The notes: generated by a model from the sequence alone, not told the origin. 64,000 nt of DNA from Deltaproteobacteria bacterium (GCA_020632715.1 JACKFA010000007.1:62001-126000), one strand, 5' to 3'; positions 8,878 to 17,152 are shown, counted from the stretch's first letter. A program made the numbers and translations.

Positions 8878-10154
8878 CAGCTCTCCTCGACCCCCCGGTG
8901 GCGCGCGAGGGCCGCGCGCGCGTGCGCCTCGAGCCCCTCGTGGCGCGCGAGGTCGGCGGCGTCGGCGACGAGCCCCGCCGCGCCCGCGGCGTCGTCGATG
9001 GCGAGCCACGTGCGCACCCGCAGGAAGTCGAAGACCGAGAGGCCGCCCGAGAGGCGCGCCGTGCCGCCCGTCGGCAGCACGTGGTTCGGGCCGGCGCCGT
9101 AGTCGCCGAAGACCTCGGCCGCGCCGGCGCCGACGAAGAGCCCGCCATAGTGGCGGAGGCGCCCGGCGAGCGTGTCGGCGTTGGCGGTCATCACCTCGAG
9201 GTGCTCGGGCGCGAGCTGATCGCAGACGCGCACCGCCTCGTCGAGGTCGAGCGCCACGACGCAGAAGCCGTTCTCGACCGCCGCGCGCGCCGTCTCCGCC
9301 GTCGGGAGCGTCGCGAGCTGCCGCACGAGCGCGTCGTTCACGCGCTCGGCGAGGCCGGCGTCCGTCGTGACCAGCACGGGGACGGCGTCGGGATCGTGCT
9401 CCGCCTGGCCGAGGAGGTCGGCCGCGACGACGTCGGCGTCGGCCGTGTGGTCCGCGAGCACGACGAGCTCCGAGGGGCCGGCGAGCATGTCGATGCGCAC
9501 GCGGCCGCTGACGATCTGCTTCGCCGCGGTCACGTAGCGGTTGCCGGGGCCGACGATCACGTCGCACGCGGGCACCGGCCCCGCCCCGTACGCGAGCGCC
9601 GCGATGGCCTGCGCCCCGCCGCACGCGAGGAGCGCGTCGGCGCCGGCGACCGCGGCCGCCGCGAGCGTCATCGCGGTCGGCTTCGGCGACGCCACCCACA
9701 CGAGCTCGACCCCCGCCGCGCGCGCCGTCACGGCCGTCATCAGGACCGACGACGGCAGCGGGAAGCGCCCGCCCGGCGCGTAGCAGCCCGCGCGCTCGAC
9801 CGGCGCCACGGTGTGGCCCGCGCGCCCGCCGGGGATGGCGACGGTGACGTCGCCGAGGGCGCCGCGCTGCGCCTCGGCGAAGGCCCGGATCCGCGCCGCC
9901 GTGCGCTCGAGGAGCGCGCGATCCGCGGCCGGCAGCGCCGCGAGCGCCGCGTCGAGCTCGGGGCGCGCGATGACGAGCGGCGCGCCCTCGGCGATGTCCC
10001 CGAAGCGCTCGGCGTGGTAGCGGAGCGCGCTCTCGCCGCGCTCGGCGACGTCCGTCACGATGGGGCGCGTGGCGTCGACCGTCGCGAGCGAGACGGGGTC
10101 GCGCCGGAGATCGGGCAGCGCCTTGGCGGACACGCGGCGGAGGACGGTCGTCAC
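8877..10154 (-). CDS. hisD: Histidinol dehydrogenase
   Basis: Catalyses the two NAD-dependent oxidations of L-histidinol to L-histidine, the last steps of the pathway. At 425 residues it has the normal length. Diagnostic segments are CYAPGGRFPLPSS, GGAQAIAALAYG, VGPGNRYVTAAKQ, AGPSELVVLAD, the zinc-binding Q-A-E-H in LLGQAEHDPDA and the catalytic APEHLEV. The start is GTG at 10154, overlapping the stop of the hisA-I-E gene by four bases (GTGA), so translation is coupled. The downstream kinase overlaps by one base. In fungi HisD is fused behind HisI-HisE in HIS4; here it is separate but directly coupled in the same order. Confidence 0.96.
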   Translation of the reverse strand: MTTVLRRVSAKALPDLRRDPVSLATVDATRPIVTDVAERGESALRYHAERFGDIAEGAPLVIARPELDAALAALPAADRALLERTAARIRAFAEAQRGALGDVTVAIPGGRAGHTVAPVERAGCYAPGGRFPLPSSVLMTAVTARAAGVELVWVASPKPTAMTLAAAAVAGADALLACGGAQAIAALAYGAGPVPACDVIVGPGNRYVTAAKQIVSGRVRIDMLAGPSELVVLADHTADADVVAADLLGQAEHDPDAVPVLVTTDAGLAERVNDALVRQLATLPTAETARAAVENGFCVVALDLDEAVRVCDQLAPEHLEVMTANADTLAGRLRHYGGLFVGAGAAEVFGDYGAGPNHVLPTGGTARLSGGLSVFDFLRVRTWLAIDDAAGAAGLVADAADLARHEGLEAHARAALARHRGVEES

Positions 10155-11473
10155 GGCGCGTCCTCCTCGGAGCCGGACTCCGAGGCGGGCGAGGACGCAG
10201 GCGCCGCCTCGGCCTCGGGCTTGGCGTCCCCCTTCCGCCGCGTGATCGCCAGCGCCCGCCGGTCGAGCTCGGCCTCCACGCGCGCGAGCGACACCCCGGC
10301 CCGCGTCGCCGCGACGAGCGCGAAGTAGAGCACGTCGGCCGTCTCCCAGGCGACGTCGTCCTGCCCCTGCGCGGCCGCGAGCTCGCCGGCCTCCTCGAGG
10401 AGCTTCTTCCGGAGGAGCTCCGGGTCCTGGAAGAGGCGCCGCGTGTAGCTCCCGTCGGGGGCCTGCTGCGCGCGCTCGGCGAGCTTCCGCGCGAGCCCGG
10501 CGACGCCCTGGTCGGCGCCCCAGCAGGTCCAGGTGCCCTCGTGGCAGAAGCCGGAGCCGTCCTGGCGCACGGTGAAGCGGAGCGCGTCGCGGTCGCAGTC
10601 GAGGTCGATGGCGAGCAGCTCCTGCACGGCGCCCGACGACTCCCCCTTCACCCATAGGCTCTGCCGCGAGCGCGACCAGTAGACGCCGCGCCGCGTGCGC
10701 ACGGCCTCGCGCACGCTCTCGGCGCTCGAGTACACGAGCCCGAGCGCGCGCCCCTGCTCGTCGACGACGACCGTCGGCCAGAGGCCGTCCGCGCGGTCCG
10801 TGCGGAGCGGGGCGGCGATGGCGTCGCCGAGGTCCATGCGGCCGCTGTAGAGGGCCATCCCGACCTGCGCGTCGGCGCCGAGCCGGTCGAGCTGCGCGAT
10901 GTCCTCGGGCGTCGTCACGCCGCCCGCGATCGTCACGCGCGCGCTCCCGGCGGCCGCGACGAGGTCCTTCACCTGGTCCATGTTCGTGCCGCCGAGGCGC
11001 CCCTCGCGCTCGACGAACGTGACGAGGTAGCCGCCGACGAGCCCGTCGAGCTCGCGCATGCGCTCGTGGATCCCGCGCCCCGTGCGGCGCTGCCAGCCCT
11101 CGACCACGACCTCGCCGTCGCGCGCGTCGAGCGCCGCGATGACGCGGTCCTTCGGGAGCTGCGAGAGGATCTCCGGGGTCGCCGCGGTGCCGAGGATGAC
11201 CTTCCGCGCGCCCGCGTCGAGCCAGCGGAGCGCCGTCTCGGCGTCGCGGATCCCGCCGCCCACGCGGCACGGCGCCTCGCGCACGAGCCGCTCGATCGTC
11301 GCGCGGTTCGAGCCCTTGCCCATGGCGGCGTCGAGGTCGATGACCGCGATCTCCCCGGCGAGGCGGAAGCGGCGCGCGATGGGGACCGGGTCGCCCGCGT
11401 CGATGGCGAGGCGCTCGCCGCCGACGAGCTGCACGGCGGCGCCCCCCTGGAGGTCGATGCTCGGGACGATCAC
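10151..11473 (-). CDS. hisAIE: Trifunctional HisA-HisI-HisE fusion
   Basis: One 440-residue polypeptide for three histidine steps. Residues 1-225 are a HisA TIM barrel (ProFAR isomerase): IDLQGG with Asp7, VGGGIRD, ALDARDG with Asp116, and the second phosphate loop IAGGVTTPED. The loop that is usually SRDGT reads VEREGRLGGTN, with Glu for Asp. Residues 226-325 are HisI (PRA-CH): VYWSRSR, LWVKGESSG, DCDRDAL and the zinc ligands FCHEGTWTC. Residues 326-415 are HisE (PRA-PH): SYTRRLF, EEAGEL, WETADVLYF. A short acidic tail follows. The HisI-HisE part, including the linker, resembles yeast HIS4 as I remember it. The start is GTG 11473, overlapping the hisF stop by GTGA. HisI-HisE fusions are common; HisA in front is rare. 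Confidence 0.93.
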   Translation of the reverse strand: MIVPSIDLQGGAAVQLVGGERLAIDAGDPVPIARRFRLAGEIAVIDLDAAMGKGSNRATIERLVREAPCRVGGGIRDAETALRWLDAGARKVILGTAATPEILSQLPKDRVIAALDARDGEVVVEGWQRRTGRGIHERMRELDGLVGGYLVTFVEREGRLGGTNMDQVKDLVAAAGSARVTIAGGVTTPEDIAQLDRLGADAQVGMALYSGRMDLGDAIAAPLRTDRADGLWPTVVVDEQGRALGLVYSSAESVREAVRTRRGVYWSRSRQSLWVKGESSGAVQELLAIDLDCDRDALRFTVRQDGSGFCHEGTWTCWGADQGVAGLARKLAERAQQAPDGSYTRRLFQDPELLRKKLLEEAGELAAAQGQDDVAWETADVLYFALVAATRAGVSLARVEAELDRRALAITRRKGDAKPEAEAAPASSPASESGSEEDAP

Positions 11474-12231
11474 GGGCGCACCTCGAAGCCGGCCTCCGCG
11501 ATGGCCTCCTTCACGGAGGCGATGTCGTGGACGCCGTCGTGGAAGATCGACGCCGCGAGGACCGCGCTCGCGCCGGCCTCGAGCGCCTCGACGAGGTGCT
11601 CCGGCCCGGCGGCACCGCCCGACGCGATGACCGGGATCCGGACGGCCGAGCACACGGCGCGCAGGAGCTCGAGGTCGTAGCCCTCGCCGGTGCCGTCCTT
11701 GTCCCACGAGGTCAGGAGGAGCTCGCCCGCGCCGCGCTTCTCGCACTCGCGCGCCCACGCGATGGCGTCGATCCCCGTGCGCTCCTTGCCCGAGCTCACG
11801 ACGACCTCCCAGCCCTTCTTCCCGTCGTGGCGCCGCGCCGCGTCCACCGCGACGACCGTGCACTGGCTCCCGAACTCCTCGGCGAGCCGCGTCACGAGCG
11901 ACGGGTCGCGCACGGCCGCCGTGTTCACGCCGACCTTGTCCGCGCCTGCGTCGAGGAGGGCCTGCGCGTCGGCGAGCGTGCGCACGCCGCCGCCCACGGT
12001 CAGCGGCACCGCGAGGACCTCGCGCACGCGCCGCACCGTCTCGAGCGCGTTCCCGCGCCCCTCGGGGGTCGCCGAGACGTCGAGCAGCACGAGCTCGTCG
12101 GCGCCCGTCTCGGCGTAGTGGCGCGCGCGCTCGGCGGGGTCGCCGGCGTCGCGGAGGCCCTGGAACTTCACGCCCTTGACGATGCGCCCGTCGCGCGTGT
12201 CGAGGCAGGGGATGACGCGGTGCGTGAGCAT
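11470..12231 (-). CDS. hisF: Imidazole glycerol phosphate synthase, cyclase subunit
   Basis: Cyclase half of IGP synthase: it uses ammonia from HisH to turn PRFAR into IGP plus AICAR. It has 253 residues, the standard size. The catalytic Asp is in IPCLDTRDGRIVKG and the second Asp in VVAVDAARR. Phosphate loops are VGGGVRT and ASGGAAGPEH, and SWDKDGTGEGYD is the conserved second-half loop. The ATG at 12231 shares one base with the hisH stop, so the two subunits that bind each other are made from adjacent coupled frames. The stop overlaps the GTG of hisA-I-E by four bases. Confidence 0.97.
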   Translation of the reverse strand: MLTHRVIPCLDTRDGRIVKGVKFQGLRDAGDPAERARHYAETGADELVLLDVSATPEGRGNALETVRRVREVLAVPLTVGGGVRTLADAQALLDAGADKVGVNTAAVRDPSLVTRLAEEFGSQCTVVAVDAARRHDGKKGWEVVVSSGKERTGIDAIAWARECEKRGAGELLLTSWDKDGTGEGYDLELLRAVCSAVRIPVIASGGAAGPEHLVEALEAGASAVLAASIFHDGVHDIASVKEAIAEAGFEVRP

Positions 12232-12854
12232 CAGGTGGTCTCCTCGGCCGCGCGCGCGAGCCAGCGCACGAGCAGCTCGTTCCCCCAGGGCCCCGAGAGC
12301 TCGGGGTGGAACTGGCACGCGAGGAGCGCGCCCTTCTCCATGGCCGCGACGAAGACGCCGCCGTGGTCGGCCGACGCCGCGAGCCAGCCGGCGGGCGGGC
12401 GGTCGAGGCGGTAGCTGTTCGCGAAGTAGGCGAAGCCGGGGCGCAAAAAGCGCATGCCAGGGGTCGGGGTCACGCGGTTCCAACCGAGCTGCGGGACCTT
12501 CACCTTCCCGGAGAAGCGGCTCGCCTTCGCCTCCACGATCCCGAGGCCCGCGACGCCCGGCGTCTCCGCGCTCTCGGCGCCGAGGAGCTGGAGCCCGAGG
12601 CACACCGAGAGCAGCGGGCGCCCGGCGGCAGCGCGGGCGCGCAGCGGCTCGACGAGGCCGTGCTCGGTGAGCGCGCGCATGCCGGCCCCGAAGGCGCCGA
12701 CCCCCGGGAGGACCACGGCGGGAGCGCGCTCGACGTCGGCCGGGTCGACCGTCACGAAGGGCGCGGCGCCCGCGCGGCGGAGCCCGGCGAGGACCGACGC
12801 GAGGTTCGCGACGCCCGTGCGGAGCACGGCCACCGGCAGCGGCGCGGCGGCCAC
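12231..12854 (-). CDS. hisH: Imidazole glycerol phosphate synthase, glutamine amidotransferase subunit
   Basis: A class I glutaminase of 207 residues that supplies ammonia to HisF. The nucleophile Cys is in LLSVCLGLQLL, the His of the triad in CQFHPELSG, and VVLPGVGAFG is the oxyanion strand. The start is GTG at 12854, sharing one base with the TAG stop of hisB. The hinge segment after the nucleophile is typical. It is co-translated with hisF downstream. Confidence 0.96.
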   Translation of the reverse strand: MAAAPLPVAVLRTGVANLASVLAGLRRAGAAPFVTVDPADVERAPAVVLPGVGAFGAGMRALTEHGLVEPLRARAAAGRPLLSVCLGLQLLGAESAETPGVAGLGIVEAKASRFSGKVKVPQLGWNRVTPTPGMRFLRPGFAYFANSYRLDRPPAGWLAASADHGGVFVAAMEKGALLACQFHPELSGPWGNELLVRWLARAAEETT

Positions 12855-13456
12855 TAGAGGACCCCCTTGGTCGAGGCGACGTCGTCGCGGTGATCGGGGT
12901 CGAGCGCGACCGCGTGGCGGAGCGCCACCGCGACCGCCTTGAAGGCGGCCTCGGCGCGGTGGTGGTCGTTCTCGCCCTTCAGCACGTCGACGTGGAGCGT
13001 CGTGCGCGAGGCGAAGGCGAGGGAGGCGAGCACGTGGCCGATGTTCTCGCAGGCGAGCCCGCCGAGGGCCTCACGCCGGAGGTCGAGGGCGATGACGGCG
13101 TAGGGGCGGCCGGAGAGATCGACCACGGCGCGCGCGAGGGCCTCGTCGAGGGGCGCGTAGGCGTGGCCGAAGCGGAAGACGCCGCGGCGGTCGCCGAGGG
13201 CCGAGTCCAGCGCCTGCCCGAGGGCGAGGGCGCAGTCCTCGGCGGTGTGGTGGTCGTCGATGTGGAGGTCGCCCGCGCAGCGCAGCGTGAGGTCGAAGCG
13301 AGCGTGCTTCGCGAGCGCGGTCAGCAGGTGGTCGAGGAAGCCGATCCCCGTCTGGACGTCGGCCTCGCCGCGCCCGTCGAGCACGAGGCCCACGGTGATG
13401 TCGGTCTCCTTCGTCTTCCGGGCGACGTCGGCCCTCCGGGGAGCGGCGGCGGTCAC
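12854..13456 (-). CDS. hisB: Imidazoleglycerol-phosphate dehydratase
   Basis: Dehydrates IGP to imidazole acetol phosphate using two manganese ions. It has 200 residues, the stand-alone (non-bifunctional) form. The two metal-binding motifs are both present, DDHHTAED and GENDHHRAEAAFKA, together with GIGFLDHLL and DLSGRP. The start is GTG 13456, overlapping the hisC stop by GTGA. The enterobacterial HisB carries a HAD-type histidinol-phosphatase in front of this domain. Here it is absent, so the phosphatase must come from elsewhere; see the tail of HisC. Confidence 0.97.
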   Translation of the reverse strand: MTAAAPRRADVARKTKETDITVGLVLDGRGEADVQTGIGFLDHLLTALAKHARFDLTLRCAGDLHIDDHHTAEDCALALGQALDSALGDRRGVFRFGHAYAPLDEALARAVVDLSGRPYAVIALDLRREALGGLACENIGHVLASLAFASRTTLHVDVLKGENDHHRAEAAFKAVAVALRHAVALDPDHRDDVASTKGVL

Positions 13457-14742
13457 GGGAGCACCTCCTCGAGCGCGTCGGGGTGGGGGACGACCCGCGC
13501 GGACGCGGACTGGAGCGCCGCAGGCGCGCTCTCCGGGGCGGGGTCGAGGGCGATCGGCACGGCGCCCATCGCGCGCGCCGCGGCGAGCGCGGCCGGGTCG
13601 GCCGAGAAGAACCAGGCGGCGGCGCCGTCGACGGCCTCGAGCGCGAAGAGGTCGTCGACGATGAGCGCGGTCGGCGCGAGCGCGGCGCGGACGGCGCGCA
13701 GCACGCGGTCGAGGGCGGCGGCGTCCCCGGGGCACGTGACGCGCACGGCGTCCTCGAGGTGCGGCTCGCCCGGGAAGGCGCGCACGCCGATGCCGAGGGC
13801 GGCGAGGGCGTCGCGCAGCCAGAGCGCGCGCGCGGGCGCGCGGAAGCGCGCGAGCACGAAGTTGCCCTGCGACTCGGGGCAGTCGACGCCGAGGTCGACG
13901 AGGAGCCCGCGGAGCGCCCCGCGCTCGGCGCGAACGCGGTCGCAGTAGCGCGCCATCTGCGGCTCGCCGCTCGCGAGGTGGGCCAGCGCGAGCGCGGCGG
14001 AGGGCGCCGACACGCTGTACGGGTTCCCGGCCGCGCGCAGCACGGCGACGAGGGGCTCGGGGCCGACGACGTAGCCCACGCGCGCGCCGGCGAGCCCCCA
14101 CGCCTTCGAGAGCGTGCGGAACACGAGGGCATTGTCGAGCTCGAGCGCGACCGCGGTGAGGTCCTCGTCGGCGAACTCGGCGTAGGCGAGGTCGCAGAGG
14201 ATCGCGGCGCCCGGGGCGGCGGCGGCGAGCTCGCGGAGCGCCGCGCCCGTGATGACGGCGCCCGTCGGGTTGTTCGGGCTCACGACGGCGACGGCGCCGG
14301 TGTCCGGGCCGATCGCGGCGAGCGCCGCGTCGAGCGGCCACGGGCCGCCGGGCCAGGGGATGGTCCGCACGGTCGCGCCCGCGAGGCGCGCGTAGCGCTC
14401 GAGCATGACGAAGGTCGGCACGGGCAGCACGACCTCGCGCCCGGGCCACAGGAAGGCGCGGAAGGCGCGGTCGAGCGCGTCGTCGCCGCCGGCGGTGACG
14501 AGCACGCGGGTGGGGGCGACGCCGAGCCGCTCGGCGAGCGCGGCCTCGACGGCGGCGGTGCCGGCCGGGTAGCGCTGCAGGAGCTCGGGGCCCCGCGCGG
14601 CGAGCGCGTCGTAGAGCGCCGCGGGCGGCGGCGGGCCCTCGTTCGCGTGGAGCCACAGGTCGATGGGCGCCGGGTGGCGGGGGACCTTGTAGGGCCGCTC
14701 GCCGCGGAGCGCCGGGGCCGGCGTGGGGCCCGTCGTCGTCAC
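13453..14742 (-). CDS. hisC: Histidinol-phosphate aminotransferase with a HAD-like C-terminal tail
   Basis: A PLP enzyme that transaminates imidazole acetol phosphate to histidinol phosphate. The PLP Lys is in FRTLSKAWGLAGARVGY. The cofactor contacts VSPNNPTGAVI and CDLAYAEFAD and the substrate contact NPYSVSAPSA are clear. At 429 residues it is about 75 longer than the usual 350-360. The excess is residues 358-429, which begin TALIVDDLFAL and contain FFSADPAALAAARAMGAVPIAL and ARVVPHPDALEEVL. These look like the first strand and the last motif of a HAD phosphatase with the middle lost. The start is GTG at 14742, overlapping the hisG stop by four bases. Whether the tail does anything is unknown. 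Confidence 0.93.
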   Translation of the reverse strand: MTTTGPTPAPALRGERPYKVPRHPAPIDLWLHANEGPPPPAALYDALAARGPELLQRYPAGTAAVEAALAERLGVAPTRVLVTAGGDDALDRAFRAFLWPGREVVLPVPTFVMLERYARLAGATVRTIPWPGGPWPLDAALAAIGPDTGAVAVVSPNNPTGAVITGAALRELAAAAPGAAILCDLAYAEFADEDLTAVALELDNALVFRTLSKAWGLAGARVGYVVGPEPLVAVLRAAGNPYSVSAPSAALALAHLASGEPQMARYCDRVRAERGALRGLLVDLGVDCPESQGNFVLARFRAPARALWLRDALAALGIGVRAFPGEPHLEDAVRVTCPGDAAALDRVLRAVRAALAPTALIVDDLFALEAVDGAAAWFFSADPAALAAARAMGAVPIALDPAPESAPAALQSASARVVPHPDALEEVLP

Positions 14743-15602
14743 GGCACGATCTGGGCGAGCGTCGACACGACGATGTCGCTCCCGCCGCACGCCTTGAGCT
14801 CGGGGATGAGGGTCGGCAGCGCCTTCCGCGGGACGGCCGCCTTCACGGCGTAGGCGTTCTCGGCGTGGAGCGGCGAGATGGTCGGGTGGCGCATGCAGGG
14901 GAGGGCGGCGCAGAGGCGCTCGAGGTCGGCGGCGCCGACGTTCACCTCGAGCATGACGCGCTGCCGCGCGTCGAGGACCGAGCGCACGAGGAGCACGAGG
15001 TGGTCGATGCGATCGCGCTTCTCGGGGTCGTCGAGGGCACGCGGCGACGCGAAGAGGCGCGTGGAGCTCGTCATGACGACGTCGACGACCGACAGGCCGT
15101 TCGCGCGGAGCGTGGAGCCGGTGGCGCTGTTGTCGACGATGACGTCGGCGTCCTCGGGCGGGAAGACCTCGGTCGCGCCGTAGCTCCTGACGACCGTGGC
15201 GTCGACGCCGCTCGCGGCGATCCAGCCGGCCGTGAGGCGGGCGTACTCCGAGGCGACGACCAGGTGGCGCGCGGGGAGCTTCCCGGCCTCGAGGAGGGCC
15301 GTGGGGGCGGCGACCACGATCTGCACGGGGTCGAGGGCGGTGTCGAGGAGCTCGACGAGGTCGGCGTCGAGCTCGGCGACCCAGTCGGCGCCGGCGAAGC
15401 CGACGTCGCGCGAGCCGAGGTGCAGCATCTCGACGATGTTCTGCGGCTTCAGGATCTTCGTCTCGAAGCCCGGGAGCGAGACCTGCGGGCGGTAGCCGCG
15501 CTCGTCGACGGTCACGCGGATCCCGGCGTCGTGCAGGAGCTGCATGACCGAGGCCTGCATGCGCCCCTTCGGGAGGGCGAGGCGGAGGGAGGAGGCGGTC
15601 AT
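14739..15602 (-). CDS. hisG: ATP phosphoribosyltransferase, long form
   Basis: First and committed enzyme of histidine synthesis, joining ATP and PRPP. At 287 residues it is the long form, which carries its own ACT-like regulatory domain (about residues 215-287) and needs no HisZ. Typical segments are LALPKGRM, GYRPQVSLPGFETKILKPQNIVEML split over the N-terminal third, GFAGADW, VRSYGATEVFPPEDADVIVDNSATGSTL (the PRPP loop region), and the C-terminal histidine-sensing HPTISPL. The ATG at 15602 is preceded by GGAG at a spacing of 8. It is the first gene of a seven-gene coupled his operon, with a plausible promoter at 15684-15712. I see no attenuator leader peptide or His-codon run. Confidence 0.96.
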   Translation of the reverse strand: MTASSLRLALPKGRMQASVMQLLHDAGIRVTVDERGYRPQVSLPGFETKILKPQNIVEMLHLGSRDVGFAGADWVAELDADLVELLDTALDPVQIVVAAPTALLEAGKLPARHLVVASEYARLTAGWIAASGVDATVVRSYGATEVFPPEDADVIVDNSATGSTLRANGLSVVDVVMTSSTRLFASPRALDDPEKRDRIDHLVLLVRSVLDARQRVMLEVNVGAADLERLCAALPCMRHPTISPLHAENAYAVKAAVPRKALPTLIPELKACGGSDIVVSTLAQIVP

Positions 15603-15683
15603 CGGGCGGGCTCCGTTCGGGCGGCTCCGTGGGTGGCTCCGGAGGGGGCCGGCGCCGTCGTCGGCGCGCGAGGCGAAGCCCGA

Positions 15684-15712
15684 TTTGTAGTTTAGAAGCG
15701 GCGCGAATCCAA
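15684..15712 (-). promoter_or_regulatory. hisGp: Putative sigma70-type promoter of the his operon
   Basis: On the minus strand TTGGAT is followed after 17 bp by TACAAA, in the only AT-rich patch of the spacer. It lies about 75 bp upstream of the hisG ATG. It is inferred from consensus match and position only. Confidence 0.5.
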
Positions 15713-15744
15713 GCTCGTAGACGGCTCGGGGCCGCGGCTGCGGC

Positions 15745-15772
15745 TTGCCAACGCCGCGGCGGTCCCTAGAAT
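15745..15772 (+). promoter_or_regulatory. Putative sigma70-type promoter of the small membrane protein gene
   Basis: TTGCCA, a 16-bp spacer and TAGAAT on the plus strand place a start site near 15779, about 50 bp before the ATG at 15829. It is divergent from the his promoter. It is inferred from consensus match. Confidence 0.5.
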
Positions 15773-15828
15773 GACGAGCGTTCGACCAACTCGAACCGCG
15801 ACACTCCCTTGCCGACGTTGGAGGCGAC

Positions 15829-16074
15829 ATGTTCTGGGGCATCGTGCTCGGTGGCTGCGCAGTCGCCGCCATCATCGCCTTCCTGAAGGGGCAGAACCCG
15901 CTGTTCTGGGGCCTCTCGAGCGTCCCGGGGGCGCTCCTGCTCGGCGTCATCCCGCCCGCGAAGGGCGGCGCGCTCGGCGAGCAGAAGCGCGCGCGGCGCG
16001 AGGTCGGCGACAAGCTCGGCCTGATGACCTCGGGCGTGATGCTGGTCATCATGATCATCTACGGGATCCTGTAG
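15829..16074 (+). CDS. Small membrane protein of unknown function
   Basis: An 81-residue protein with two clear membrane helices: residues 3-18 (IVLGGCAVAAIIAF) plus a hydrophobic loop to about 42, and residues 65-81 (SGVMLVIMIIYGIL). A basic loop (KRARREVGDK) lies between them. The ATG at 15829 is preceded by GGAGG with 5-nt spacing, a strong ribosome-binding site, and a promoter candidate lies 50 bp upstream. I do not recognise the family. It ends just before a methyltransferase frame, so the two may be co-transcribed. Confidence 0.75.
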   Translation: MFWGIVLGGCAVAAIIAFLKGQNPLFWGLSSVPGALLLGVIPPAKGGALGEQKRARREVGDKLGLMTSGVMLVIMIIYGIL

Positions 16075-16178
16075 GCTTTCTGACCGACCACCTTCCCGAG
16101 GACGACCTCTTCCGCCCGCGCGGCGGCCGCGACCGCCGCGAGCCGCCCGACGAGGCCGAGATCCGCCGCGTCGCCGAG

Positions 16179-17093
16179 ATGTTCGGGAACCGCCTGAAGA
16201 AGCGCGCCCGCCACCTCGGGAAGTGGGCGAAGCGCGAGGGCGTCACGTGCTTCCGGGTCTACGAGAAGGACATCCCCGAGATCCCCCTCATCGTCGACCG
16301 CTACGACCACGCCGTGTGCGTGTCGGAGTTCGCCCGGCGCGACGACAGCCGCGGCGGCGCCTGGGTCGACGCCATGGCGGCCGCCATCGAGGGCGCCCTC
16401 GAGGTCGACAGCGAGGCGATCTACTGGAAGCAGCGCGCGCGCCAGCGCGGGAGCGCCCAATACCAGCGCATCGCGGACACGGGCGAGCGCTTCCCGGTCG
16501 CCGAGGGCGGCCACCGCTTCTTCGTGAACCTCGAGGACTACCTCGACACGGGGCTCTTCCTCGACCACCGGCAGACGCGCGCGCGGGTCGCCGCCGAGGC
16601 CGAGGGGAGCGACTTCCTGAACCTCTTCGCCTACACCGGCGCCTTCACGGTGTACGCGGCGACGTCGGGGGCGCGCTCCACGACGACCGTGGATCTGTCG
16701 AACACCTACCTCGACTGGACGGCCGACAACCTCGCGCTCAACGGGATCAGCGGCGCCCAGCACCGCCTCGAGCGGGCGGACGTCATGCGCTGGCTCGACG
16801 AGGCGCCCGCCGGCCGCTGGGACCTCGTCGTCCTCGACCCGCCGACGTTCTCGAACTCGAAGGCGATGGACGACACCCTCGACATCCAGCGCGACCACGC
16901 GATGCTCATCCGGAAGACGCTCCGCGTGACGCGCCAGGGCGGCGCCGTCTACTTCTCGACGAACCGGCGCCGCTTCCACCCCGACGTGGACGCCTTCTCC
17001 GGCGCCCGCGGCGTCGAGGAGCTCACGCCGGACAGCATCCCGCCGGACTTCCGCGACCGCCGCATCCACCGCTGCTGGCGCCTCGTGAAGTAG
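16179..17093 (+). CDS. Class I SAM-dependent RNA methyltransferase, RlmK/RlmI-like
   Basis: A protein of about 304 residues matching the C-terminal (RlmK) half of RlmKL, which makes 7-methylguanosine in 23S rRNA. It opens MFGNRLKKRARHLGKWAKREG and continues with the catalytic-domain entry FVNLEDYLDTGLFLDHRQTR. Motif I is FLNLFAYTGAFTVYAA, and motif IV is VVLDPPTFSNS. EIRRVAE before the ATG and codon use like that of genes suggest translation may begin upstream, down to about 16080, but that stretch has no ATG, GTG or TTG in frame. The RlmL half (THUMP and m2G domain) is missing, so the stand-alone form is real or a partner lies elsewhere. Substrate is inferred. Confidence 0.85.
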   Translation: MFGNRLKKRARHLGKWAKREGVTCFRVYEKDIPEIPLIVDRYDHAVCVSEFARRDDSRGGAWVDAMAAAIEGALEVDSEAIYWKQRARQRGSAQYQRIADTGERFPVAEGGHRFFVNLEDYLDTGLFLDHRQTRARVAAEAEGSDFLNLFAYTGAFTVYAATSGARSTTTVDLSNTYLDWTADNLALNGISGAQHRLERADVMRWLDEAPAGRWDLVVLDPPTFSNSKAMDDTLDIQRDHAMLIRKTLRVTRQGGAVYFSTNRRRFHPDVDAFSGARGVEELTPDSIPPDFRDRRIHRCWRLVK

Positions 17094-17104
17094 TGCGCCG
17101 CCGC

Positions 17105-17125
17105 GATGTGAACGGCGTTCACATC
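17105..17125. repeat. Perfect 21-bp palindrome with core GTGAACGGCGTTCAC (site 2 of 3)
   Basis: Nine-bp arms (GATGTGAAC / GTTCACATC) around GGC. It lies in the 59-bp spacer between the convergent methyltransferase and RND-like lipoprotein genes. It could fold as a hairpin but has no following T-run, and the same motif occurs in non-terminator positions. Confidence 0.65.
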
Positions 17126-17152
17126 AACTGGGACGACCGCGTCGGCGCCCCG

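Noticed and set aside
17105..17125. Rho-independent terminator between the methyltransferase and RND-like genes
   Set aside because: The hairpin has only 9-bp arms, is followed by AACTGGG without a T-run, and the same palindrome occurs inside a gene at 33260 and in a divergent spacer at 1971.
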